From: CAUZRD01 sp963582255
GTDB taxonomy: Bacteria > Pseudomonadota > Alphaproteobacteria > Rhizobiales > TMED25
Direction of reading: 5' to 3'
Assembly: GCA_963582255.1 (NCBI GenBank)
Contig: CAUZRD010000013.1
Coordinates: forward strand, 1 to 24,986
DNA: 24,986 bases
The notes beneath the pieces are model-generated. The model worked only from the letters and a program-made list of their open reading frames with translations, did not search any database and was not told the DNA's origin. This document shows, piece by piece, positions 8,641-15,506 of this stretch. Each line of letters opens with the position of its first letter. Within the stretch, counting starts at the first letter, position 1. A program made the translations under genes and the position numbers.

Positions 8641-8792
8641 CGATCGAGCCAGCGTCTGATCATGCTGTGATGCTAAATGGTTTAGATGCGCTAACATATT
8701 GGCTTGCACGCGTTTGTTATCGTGATGAGTCCGTGTGTGATGTCTTTGCAACGCCTGTCGCCCGCCCACTAGTTTTGTGCACGTGCTGCTGA
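8641..8792 (+). pseudogene. Probable remnant of comF (phosphoribosyltransferase-like competence gene), C-terminal part
   Basis: One frame from 8653 reads QRLIML and then stops, resembling the strand that leads into the PRPP loop of ComF (RVLLVDDVLTTGAT). About 14 bases later, in a different frame from 8682, the sequence reads LDALTYWLAR and then, from 8733, VCDVFATPVARPL. These resemble the ComF ending: an (L/V)-(D/E)-A-x-x-x-x-L-x-R helix followed by VDVLTLARVVRP. The two pieces fit if roughly 13 bases holding most of the DDVxTTGAT loop were lost with a frame change. Nothing like the ComF zinc-ribbon N-terminus is visible. The position between the NDUFAF5-like gene and grxC is the conserved comF site. 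The match is by eye and weak, so this is a hypothesis. Confidence 0.45.
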
Positions 8793-8834
8793 GATCAAAT
8801 TATATTTATTGAGCAGTGCTATTGATAGCGGCTG

Positions 8835-8903
8835 AGCATGTCTTTCGCAATTGAGATGGGCAAAGATGATCTCAGTTAGGTAGACCTGAGATATGGACAT
8901 GCT
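8835..8903. repeat. Nested and mutually exclusive inverted repeats, candidate structured RNA element
   Basis: The outer arms AGCATGTC (8835-8842) and GACATGCT (8896-8903) are perfectly complementary over 8 bp. Inside, ATCTCAG (8869-8875) can pair perfectly with CTGAGAT (8886-8892, 10-base loop). It can also pair with TTGAGAT (8851-8857, 11-base loop) over six Watson-Crick pairs and a wobble. The two inner hairpins share one arm and cannot form together, while the outer stem could enclose either. No protein-coding frame explains this. It is not recognised as a known RNA family. Confidence 0.4.
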
Positions 8904-9088
8904 ATGATTAGATGTAATGTGTAGCGCATTATACATAGCCGGTACGCGATATTGTGATCCGTTTAAAGATTTAGGTGCGCGGGTCATTCGCGCGACGATG
9001 ACTTTCTCTCTTGGGCAGCGGTAGCGACGTGTATTTGCGAACTGAAAAGTTGCTGTCGAACGAGTTGATGCTCTGACATTTGTTCGGG

Positions 9089-9118
9089 TTGCTGTTGATG
9101 GCTAAATAGCCATATAAA
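9089..9118 (+). promoter_or_regulatory. Candidate grxC operon promoter with a palindrome in the spacer
   Basis: TTGCTG (9089-9094) and TATAAA (9113-9118) are 18 bases apart. Between them lies ATGGCTA-AA-TAGCCAT (9098-9113), a 7-bp perfect inverted repeat about 50 bases upstream of the grxC start. A palindrome filling the -35/-10 spacer is a common place for a repressor or a MerR-type activator. The -35 box is only a fair match. Confidence 0.4.
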
Positions 9119-9167
9119 TTATAACTATAAGCATTTCTCGTTCGACTTAGATTTTCTGGGAACAGTG

Positions 9168-9437
9168 ATGTTGAAGGTTGAGATTTATTCTACTCTGTTA
9201 TGTCCCTATTGCAGCGCGGCAAAACGCCTTTTGTCACGCTATGGTGTTATTTATGACGAAGTTGATGTGACGTTCAATTCCGAAGGTCGTTTGAAAATGA
9301 CTAAGCGCGCTGGTGGTAAGACGTCTGTGCCACAGATTTTTATCGATGGTGTGCATATCGGCGGATGCGATGAGCTGGTATTGCTTGACCGCGCCGGCAC
9401 GCTAGCGCCACTCCTCAATGTATCCCAACATGACTGA
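9168..9437 (+). CDS. grxC: Glutaredoxin 3-type dithiol glutaredoxin
   Basis: An 89-residue glutaredoxin with the dithiol active site C12-P-Y-C15. It has the TSVPQIFIDG segment with its cis-proline, and IGGCDEL, the glutathione-binding end. It reduces protein disulfides and glutathione mixed disulfides in the cytosol using glutathione. The ATG at 9168 is chosen because GGG/GGGAA lies about 7 bases upstream; an in-frame GTG at 9165 is directly adjacent. Its last codons overlap the start of the next gene (9430), so grxC and the amidohydrolase gene are probably translationally coupled. This matches the common alphaproteobacterial order grxC, nitrilase-family gene, DUF1178. Confidence 0.93.
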   Translation: MLKVEIYSTLLCPYCSAAKRLLSRYGVIYDEVDVTFNSEGRLKMTKRAGGKTSVPQIFIDGVHIGGCDELVLLDRAGTLAPLLNVSQHD

Positions 9438-10296
9438 AACAAATTTTACAGTGGGCTGTGTGCAGCTATGTAGCGGGCAGGAGATTGCGGCGAATATCAT
9501 TGCGGTCTGTGATCTTATCCGTGAGGCGGTTGATCGTGGGGCTGACCTCATTGTTACCCCAGAAATGACTGGGTTGATGGAACTTAAGAGAGCTACATTG
9601 TTTGCTAAGATTACCAATGAGGCTGATGATGATGGGTTGGCGCAATTGTGTGCTCTTGCCAAGGAGCTTAGGCGGCACATTATTATAGGCTCACTAGCAG
9701 TCAAGATATCGGATGAGCTCGCGGTGAATAGGTCGTTTTTGATTGGTCCTGACGGCGAGATTAAGGCGCGGTATGACAAAATTCATATGTTCGATGTCAA
9801 CCTACCCAATGGTGAGAGTTATAGGGAGTCACGTAGCTATGAGCCGGGAGACAAGGCAGTGATTGCTGCACTTCCATGGGGGTTATGCGGTCTGACCGTG
9901 TGCTATGATCTCAGGTTTTCCGCGCTCTATCGGGTGTTGGCAAAGAGTGGAGCCGATTTCATCACTGTTCCCTCTGCTTTCACCCAAGTGACAGGAGAGG
10001 CGCATTGGCACGTTTTACTCCGCGCTAGAGCAATTGAAACCGGATGCTTTATTTTTGCCCCAGCCCAGGGAGGGGTTCATGAAAATGGACGCGCTACTTA
10101 TGGGCACGGTCTGATCGTTTCGCCCTGGGGCGAAATTTTGGCAGAAGGAGGTGAAGATCCCGGTGTTATCACCGCCTATATTGATGTCGAGCTGATTAAG
10201 CTTACACGCAGCCGTATACCATCACTGAATCACGACCGGACATTTGCAGATCCTTCATCCTGTGGTTCCATGTTTTTGAGAGGGGTCGCTTCATGA
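9430..10296 (+). CDS. Nitrilase-superfamily carbon-nitrogen hydrolase (Nit1/Nit2 type)
   Basis: This 288-residue cytosolic amidohydrolase has the full Glu-Lys-Cys catalytic triad: E45 in VTPEM, K117 in YDKIHMFD and C158 in GLTVCYDLRF. The HMFDV and GE-WH-LLRARAIE segments are typical of the Nit branch. Relatives include deaminated-glutathione amidase (Nit1) and omega-amidase (Nit2). The neighbouring glutaredoxin fits a glutathione-repair role, but the exact substrate is inferred. The ATG at 9430 gives the usual start just before the first beta strand; an in-frame ATG four codons upstream (9418) is possible. Neither has a good ribosome site, in line with coupling to grxC, which it overlaps by 8 bases. 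Its stop overlaps the next start as ATGA. Confidence 0.9.
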   Translation: MTETNFTVGCVQLCSGQEIAANIIAVCDLIREAVDRGADLIVTPEMTGLMELKRATLFAKITNEADDDGLAQLCALAKELRRHIIIGSLAVKISDELAVNRSFLIGPDGEIKARYDKIHMFDVNLPNGESYRESRSYEPGDKAVIAALPWGLCGLTVCYDLRFSALYRVLAKSGADFITVPSAFTQVTGEAHWHVLLRARAIETGCFIFAPAQGGVHENGRATYGHGLIVSPWGEILAEGGEDPGVITAYIDVELIKLTRSRIPSLNHDRTFADPSSCGSMFLRGVAS

Positions 10297-10718
10297 TCAG
10301 ATACGATCTCAATTGCGAAGATGGTCACGAGTTTGACTCTTGGTTTCCAAATTCGAGTGCCTATGATGAACAAGCTAAAAAAGGTGTTGTTAGCTGTCCG
10401 AAATGCGGATCGAATAAGATCTCTAAGCGGTTGATGACCCCGGGTGTGCCTGCAAAATCTAATCGTAAACTTTCACCCGCCCTTGAGGGTAAAAAGACTA
10501 AGGCTGTGCGCGAGGCGATGACTAAACTACGCCAGCACATTGAAGCAACATCAGATTATGTGGGTACGAACTTTCCCGAAGAGGCGCGGCGTATTTACTA
10601 CAAGGAATCTAAAGAGCGTGGGATCTACGGTGAGGCCAGTCTTGAAGAAGCCAAGAGTCTGCGCGAGGAAGGTATTGAAGTTATACCTTTGCCAACAGCT
10701 CCTCAGGACAAGAACTAG
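10293..10718 (+). CDS. DUF1178 family protein with zinc-ribbon-like N-terminus
   Basis: The 141-residue protein has possible metal ligands C8, H12, C35 and C38 (NCEDGHEFDSWF, then SCPKCGS), resembling the small zinc ribbons of FmdB-type and DUF1178 proteins. A charged helical C-terminal half contains DYVGTNFPEEARRIYY, the best conserved DUF1178 segment, and ends in an EGIEVIPLP motif. No biochemical function is established for the family. The start overlaps the preceding stop as ATGA, so it is the third gene of the grxC operon. It is convergent with ubiG, with 35 bases between the stops. Confidence 0.9.
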   Translation: MIRYDLNCEDGHEFDSWFPNSSAYDEQAKKGVVSCPKCGSNKISKRLMTPGVPAKSNRKLSPALEGKKTKAVREAMTKLRQHIEATSDYVGTNFPEEARRIYYKESKERGIYGEASLEEAKSLREEGIEVIPLPTAPQDKN

Positions 10719-10753
10719 CTTTCGTGATTGTATCAGCGGATGCTGGCCAAATT

Positions 10754-11497
10754 TTAGTGCTGTCCGGCCTTGGCGCAGATCATATAATTAACGTCCATAT
10801 CTGCTGCGCACTGCCAACCGTGCCCGAACGGATTGAAGATGATACCGGACTGTGAGGTAATTTGGAATCCTGCCGGCGCGAGCGCTGCGCTCATCTCCTC
10901 TGGGGTGACAAACTTCGACCAGCTATGAGTTCCGCGGGCCACCCAGCGCAGCAAGTATTCTGCGCCCACGATCGCCAGTGCAAACGATTTAAAGGTGCGG
11001 TTTATGGTGGCGGCGAACATAAGGCCGCCTGGTGCAATCAGCCGGCAGGCGGTTTGTAAAAAATCTGCCTGATCAATCACATGCTCAACGACTTCCATCG
11101 CCATCACAATGTCGAAGCGGGTCGGTGTTTGCAGAAGTTCTTCTGCAGATCTAGTCTGATATATGATGGAAAGGTTGCTCTCGGCCATATGGGCTTTTGC
11201 AATCTCAATGCCGTCCACCGACGGGTCAATGCCGGTGACCTCTGCACCGAGGCGTGCAAGGGGTTCGCATAAAAGCCCCCCCCCACATCCGATATCGAGC
11301 ACGTTTAGTCCTCCAAGTGGGGCCAATTGTTGAGCTTCACGCTTGAAATGTCTGACACACTCATCGCGGATAAAGCCAATCCGTATTGGGTTCATCTGAT
11401 GCAAAGCGCCATAAGGCCCCCGTGGATCCCACCATGTGGCGGCAGTTTTTGAAAATTTTGTGACTTCATCGCTGTCGATTGATGAGTAATCTTTCAT
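10754..11497 (-). CDS. ubiG: Ubiquinone biosynthesis O-methyltransferase UbiG
   Basis: A 247-residue SAM-dependent methyltransferase with an intact motif I, VLDIGCGGG (66-74). It also has the acidic end of strand 2 (GAEVTGIDPS), the FDIVMAMEVVEHV motif, LIAPGGLMF, and the UbiG-specific W-HSW-KF-TPEE and GFQI regions. The N-terminal DSDEVTKFSKTAATWWDP-GP and LHQMNPIRIGFI are diagnostic of UbiG. It performs both O-methylation steps of ubiquinone biosynthesis at the inner membrane. The ATG follows AGGG at about 5 bases. It diverges from lysC, a common alphaproteobacterial arrangement, and shows the cell uses ubiquinone-based respiration. Confidence 0.96.
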   Translation of the reverse strand: MKDYSSIDSDEVTKFSKTAATWWDPRGPYGALHQMNPIRIGFIRDECVRHFKREAQQLAPLGGLNVLDIGCGGGLLCEPLARLGAEVTGIDPSVDGIEIAKAHMAESNLSIIYQTRSAEELLQTPTRFDIVMAMEVVEHVIDQADFLQTACRLIAPGGLMFAATINRTFKSFALAIVGAEYLLRWVARGTHSWSKFVTPEEMSAALAPAGFQITSQSGIIFNPFGHGWQCAADMDVNYMICAKAGQH

Positions 11498-11518
11498 AGA
11501 GCCCTAACCCTATCTGTT

Positions 11519-11545
11519 GCATACTTCATGTATATTATCGTATGC
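11519..11545. repeat. Inverted repeat in the ubiG-lysC intergenic region
   Basis: GCATAC and GTATGC flank 15 AT-rich bases in the 216-base region between divergent ubiG and lysC. On the minus strand the enclosed bases include GATAATATA, a candidate ubiG -10 region, 22-48 bases before the ubiG start. No convincing -35 box was seen. Confidence 0.3.
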
Positions 11546-11713
11546 CATTCGACTACTTTTAACCAAAATTTGTTGATAGTTCTTAATTGAAAAAGAGTGC
11601 ATGATTTTATGCCCCGCGATAGACTCAAACCTTGACCTTTCGTGGCCGACGTAATACGGGCCAACGCCAATCCGTCGTTAGCCGAACAAAAGATTTAGCG
11701 CAAAGGCAAGCAC

Positions 11714-12970
11714 GTGGCACGTCTGGTGATGAAATTCGGAGGGAGTTCCCTCGGCGATATTCAGCGCATGCGTCATGCTGCTGGTCACATTGCTCGCGAA
11801 TATAATGCGGGTCATGAAGTGGCTGTGGTGGTTTCGGCTATGGCCGGAGAGACTGATCGGTTAGCTAATCTGGTGCGCGAGGCTGCACCCCTTCATGATG
11901 CGCGAGAATATGATTCGATCGTCGCGACTGGAGAGCAGGTCAGCGCTGGAATGATGGCAATCATTTTGCAAACTTCCGGCATCTCGGCGCGCTCATGGTT
12001 GGGCTGGCAACTAGCCTTGAATACTGATGGTACTCATGGTGCAGCGCGTATCGTCGACATTAGAGACGACCTCTTGAACAAGAGCTTGGCCGCTGGTCAG
12101 GTGGCAATCATTTGTGGCTTTCAGGGAATAGGGCCCGACACTCGGATCACAACACTAGGCCGAGGTGGGTCCGACACCAGTGCGGTCGCGATTGCTGCGG
12201 CTTTACGCGCTGATTGCTGCGATATCTACACCGATGTCGATGGAGTTTATACGGCTGATCCGCGGGTTGTTCCTGAAGCGCGCAAGCTTGGCCGAATTAG
12301 CTACGAGGAGATGCTGGAGATGGCATCTCTGGGTGCTAAGGTATTGCAGACGCGCTCGGTCGAAATGGCGATGACGCAAGGTATTCGTCTGCGCGTTCGC
12401 TCAACATTTGAAGAGCCTGATGCATTTATCTCCGATATTCCTGCATTAGATTCAGGAATCGGAACCCTGGTTTGTGATGAGGATGAGATTGTGGAACAGC
12501 AAATTGTTAGCGGGATCACCTATGCGCGCGATGAAGCAAAGGTCACCTTATTACGCGTTGCTGACAAACCAGGCGTTGCTGCCGGCGTGTTTGGCCCGTT
12601 AGCGCAGGCCGCCATCAATGTAGATATGATCGTTCAGAACATTTCTGATGATGGTAAAAGTACAGACTTAACGTTTACCGTCGCCAAAAGCGAGCTAGAT
12701 CGGGCGATTGAAACCATCGGTGCTGCACGAGATCAGATTGGATACCAGGACCTTTCTGGCTCGACGGACATTGTGAAAGTATCAATTGTTGGAATTGGAA
12801 TGCGTAGTCATGCCGGTGTAGCGGCAAAAATGTTTCAAACGCTGGCTGACCATGGCATAAATATTCAGGCGATAGCCACATCGGAGATCAAGATCTCAGT
12901 TTTGATTGACGCCGCGTATGCGGAACTTGCGATAAGGGCGCTACATGCAGCCTACGGTCTGGACGTTTAA
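11714..12970 (+). CDS. lysC: Aspartate kinase (aspartokinase), alpha/beta single-gene type
   Basis: The enzyme phosphorylates aspartate, the first step towards lysine, methionine, threonine and diaminopimelate. The 418-residue protein has the kinase signature KFGGSS (7-12), the substrate region VATGEQVSAGMMA, and GRGGSDTSAVAIAAAL, YTDVDGVYTADPR and GAKVLQTRSVE. Two C-terminal ACT domains (about 270 onward, with LLRVADKPGVAAGVFGPLA and VSIVGIGMRSHAGVAAKMF) are the usual sites of feedback inhibition by lysine and/or threonine. The start is a GTG, supported by AAGG upstream and by the family N-terminus. An in-frame internal start may give a separate regulatory subunit, as in many lysC genes, but this was not shown. 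It is followed by ptsP after 86 bases. Confidence 0.97.
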   Translation: MARLVMKFGGSSLGDIQRMRHAAGHIAREYNAGHEVAVVVSAMAGETDRLANLVREAAPLHDAREYDSIVATGEQVSAGMMAIILQTSGISARSWLGWQLALNTDGTHGAARIVDIRDDLLNKSLAAGQVAIICGFQGIGPDTRITTLGRGGSDTSAVAIAAALRADCCDIYTDVDGVYTADPRVVPEARKLGRISYEEMLEMASLGAKVLQTRSVEMAMTQGIRLRVRSTFEEPDAFISDIPALDSGIGTLVCDEDEIVEQQIVSGITYARDEAKVTLLRVADKPGVAAGVFGPLAQAAINVDMIVQNISDDGKSTDLTFTVAKSELDRAIETIGAARDQIGYQDLSGSTDIVKVSIVGIGMRSHAGVAAKMFQTLADHGINIQAIATSEIKISVLIDAAYAELAIRALHAAYGLDV

Positions 12971-13056
12971 GCCGTCCGAATTTGAAAACTAAACCGCGCC
13001 GGGGCACATTTAAGTCTTAGCGTGCGCAACTTCATTCAACAGGCGGAGAGGGCTGC

Positions 13057-15321
13057 ATGACGGTAAGTGCCGCGGGCCCGCGGTCCTTGATGCGCCGACT
13101 ACGCGAACTAATGGCAGGTTCGCAAAGCGCTGAGGTGCGGCTCGAACAGATTACAATGCTGATCGCTAGCAATATGGTAGCGGAAGTGTGCTCGGTTTAT
13201 GTTGCCAAGCCGGGCGAACGGCTTGAGCTGTTCGCAACCGAAGGTCTTAATAAATCAGCAGTGCATAACACTACCCTAGACGTTGGCGAGGGCCTTGTCG
13301 GGTTGATTGCGCAGGAAGCTGAGTCGCTGGCTATTTCTGATGCCCAATCTCATCCCCACTTCGCCCACCGGCCCGAGACAGGAGAAGATGCCTATAACAG
13401 TTTCCTCGGCGTACCTATTTTGCGCGCCGGTCATACACTTGGCGTACTCGTGGTTCAGAATGTCCAGCCCAGAAGTTACTCCGAAGAAGAAGTGGAGGCG
13501 CTGGAGACGATTGCCATGGTCATTGCTGAAATTATTGCGACCGGTGAACTAGGAGACTTCGCGGCGGTACACGAGCCTGATCCAAGTCATATCCATGCCT
13601 TTAGCGCTCATGGGCTGGTGCTTTCTGAAGGAATTGCGTTAGGGCGTGCGGTACTTCACGAGCCGCGCGTCAAGGTAGAGAAAATCATCGCCGAGGACAT
13701 TTCTTATGAGAAGGAAAGATTGAGCCAGGCTCTCGATAAGTTACGCACGTCTATTGATCGTATGCTCGCTTCACCTGAAGTTGCTAGGGGTGGTGAGCAC
13801 CGTGATGTTTTGGAAGCTTATCGGATGTTTGCCCGTGACCGTGGATGGACTGCTTCCTTGCACGAAGCGGTGGATAATGGATTGACTGCAGAGGCTGCGG
13901 TCCAGCGGGTTCAATCTGATGCTAGAGCTCGTATGCTGCGTCAGACTGACCCATATCTGCGCGAGCGGTTGCATGATCTTGACGATCTTGCGCGTCGGCT
14001 TCTGCGCCATCTTGTCGGCCGCGGCGACAAAATGGCAACCGATGAATTAGTGGATAATGCCATCTTGGTGGCTCGTAATATGGGACCGGCCGAACTTCTC
14101 GATTATGACCACTCCAAATTGCGGGGTGTGATCATCGAGGATACCTCCCCCACCTCTCATGTCACTATCGTTGCTAAAGCTCTTGGGCTACCGGCAGTCG
14201 GTGGCATTGATGGTATTGTTGACATGATCAATGCGGGTGATGCGGTCATTGTTGATGGCGATGTAGGGGATGTTCATCTACGCCCATCAACTAATATCGA
14301 AACGGCATTCCAGGACAAAGTCAGATTCCGTGCGCGGCGCCAGGCGCGGTTTGCAAAACATCGCCAGGTCCCGTCGATTTCGCGCGATGGCGTGCCGATT
14401 GAACTCAATATCAACGCTGGATTATTAGTCGATCTGCGGCAACTCGATGAGTCTGGAGCAAGTGGTATTGGGCTTTTTCGCACGGAGTTGCAATTTATGA
14501 TCGCGTCTAAATTTCCGCGTCTGCGTGAACAAGAGCAGCATTACCGAGCGGTATTGGAGGCGGCGGGTGACCGACCGGTTGTTTTTCGCTCGCTTGACAT
14601 TGGGTCAGACAAATTTGTTCCCTATATGCGGCGCCTTAAAGAGGACAATCCGGCTCTTGGTGTACGCGCTATCAGATTTGCTTTGAGCCGGCCCGCGCTT
14701 TTGCGGTTACAGATACGTGCCCTTATTCGTGCTGCTGCTGGCCGGCATCTTCGGTTAATGTTTCCACTGGTTGCAGAAGTCAGAGAGTTTGTGGAAGCTT
14801 GCGATTATTTTGACCGCGAACTTTCCGCTCTGCGTAACAAGGGTGTGCCTACGCCGGAGAGAATCTCGATCGGCGTGATGATCGAGGTTCCTGCGCTCTT
14901 GTGGCAGTTAGACCGGCTGTTGTCCAAGGCCGATTTTGCTGCCGTCGGTAGCAACGATTTGCTGCAATACCTCTATGCTAGCGATCGCAGCCATCCGCTA
15001 CTTGCTAATCGCTATGATCCTTTGAGTGTGCCCACCCTTCGGGCGTTGACGAAAATTGTTGCTGTAGCCAATAATGCTGGTGTTCCTCTCTCGCTGTGTG
15101 GTGAAATGGCTGGACGTCCATTGGAGGCATTGGCTTTGATTGGGCTTGGTTTTCGGCAAATTTCAATGGCTCCAGCAAGCATAGGTCCAGTTAAGGACAT
15201 GATTCTTAGGTGTGATGTGGCCGCAGTGACTCGAGAGATCAGTGAGCTATTAACAAGTGATGACGATAATAGTCGTGAACGACTTAAAAAATTTGCAGCG
15301 CTGCATGACATACCAATTTGA
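13057..15321 (+). CDS. ptsP: Phosphoenolpyruvate-protein phosphotransferase of the nitrogen PTS (EI-Ntr)
   Basis: The 754-residue protein has an N-terminal GAF domain (about 25-165; VGEGLVGLIAQ, SFLGVPIL). Then come the HPr-binding helical region and phospho-histidine domain with H368 in SPTSHVTIVAKALGLPAVGG, and the PEP-binding TIM barrel (GIGLFRTELQF, RSLDIGSDK, NPALGVRAIRFAL, SVGSNDLLQY-type motif, and the active cysteine in LCGEMAGRP). All catalytic residues are present. It takes phosphate from PEP and passes it to an NPr/HPr protein, feeding a regulatory rather than sugar-uptake relay; the GAF domain is known to sense glutamine in relatives. GGAGAGGG before the ATG is a strong ribosome site. 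lysC-ptsP adjacency is widespread in alphaproteobacteria. No PTS partner is encoded in this window. Confidence 0.96.
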   Translation: MTVSAAGPRSLMRRLRELMAGSQSAEVRLEQITMLIASNMVAEVCSVYVAKPGERLELFATEGLNKSAVHNTTLDVGEGLVGLIAQEAESLAISDAQSHPHFAHRPETGEDAYNSFLGVPILRAGHTLGVLVVQNVQPRSYSEEEVEALETIAMVIAEIIATGELGDFAAVHEPDPSHIHAFSAHGLVLSEGIALGRAVLHEPRVKVEKIIAEDISYEKERLSQALDKLRTSIDRMLASPEVARGGEHRDVLEAYRMFARDRGWTASLHEAVDNGLTAEAAVQRVQSDARARMLRQTDPYLRERLHDLDDLARRLLRHLVGRGDKMATDELVDNAILVARNMGPAELLDYDHSKLRGVIIEDTSPTSHVTIVAKALGLPAVGGIDGIVDMINAGDAVIVDGDVGDVHLRPSTNIETAFQDKVRFRARRQARFAKHRQVPSISRDGVPIELNINAGLLVDLRQLDESGASGIGLFRTELQFMIASKFPRLREQEQHYRAVLEAAGDRPVVFRSLDIGSDKFVPYMRRLKEDNPALGVRAIRFALSRPALLRLQIRALIRAAAGRHLRLMFPLVAEVREFVEACDYFDRELSALRNKGVPTPERISIGVMIEVPALLWQLDRLLSKADFAAVGSNDLLQYLYASDRSHPLLANRYDPLSVPTLRALTKIVAVANNAGVPLSLCGEMAGRPLEALALIGLGFRQISMAPASIGPVKDMILRCDVAAVTREISELLTSDDDNSRERLKKFAALHDIPI

Positions 15322-15411
15322 GATTAGACTAGATGTGGAACCATATTTTGATCTCTACTAGCCATTGAATTGCCACATTGTATGCCCGACTGTGAGAGGC
15401 TAAAGTCGTGG

Positions 15412-15426
15412 TTAACCAATTTTTAA
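15412..15426. promoter_or_regulatory. CtrA-like site upstream of the rodZ-like gene
   Basis: TTAA, seven bases, TTAA (15412-15415 and 15423-15426) matches the full-site consensus of the alphaproteobacterial cell-cycle regulator CtrA. It overlaps a 10-bp palindrome, TGGTTAACCA (15409-15418), about 80 bases before the RodZ-like start. AT-rich sequence gives such matches by chance, and a ctrA gene was not seen here. Confidence 0.3.
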
Positions 15427-15506
15427 AGGTTGTCCCGACAATAGCACTCCGTTTGGTCTAGTGTGTTAGCAATATTGGGTCACTAGCAGGTAGTCGGCTG
15501 AAACAT

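Larger units (their letters stand above)
8554..9167. other. 614-base stretch without an intact gene
   Basis: No open frame here reads like a protein on either strand; a 72-codon minus-strand frame at 8769-8987 has no recognisable features. The stretch holds a probable comF remnant (8641-8792), nested inverted repeats (8835-8903) and a candidate grxC promoter with a palindrome (9089-9118). In many alphaproteobacteria comF sits between the NDUFAF5-like gene and grxC, pointing toward grxC, which is exactly this place. Confidence 0.7.

Noticed and set aside
8769..8987. 72-codon minus-strand open frame
   Set aside because: No recognisable features or ribosome site; it overlaps the comF remnant and the inverted repeats, and its composition looks like random translation.
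11632..11658. TTGACC followed by TAATAC upstream of lysC
   Set aside because: The spacing is only 14 bases, too short for a normal sigma70 promoter, and shifting the -10 gives a poor box.
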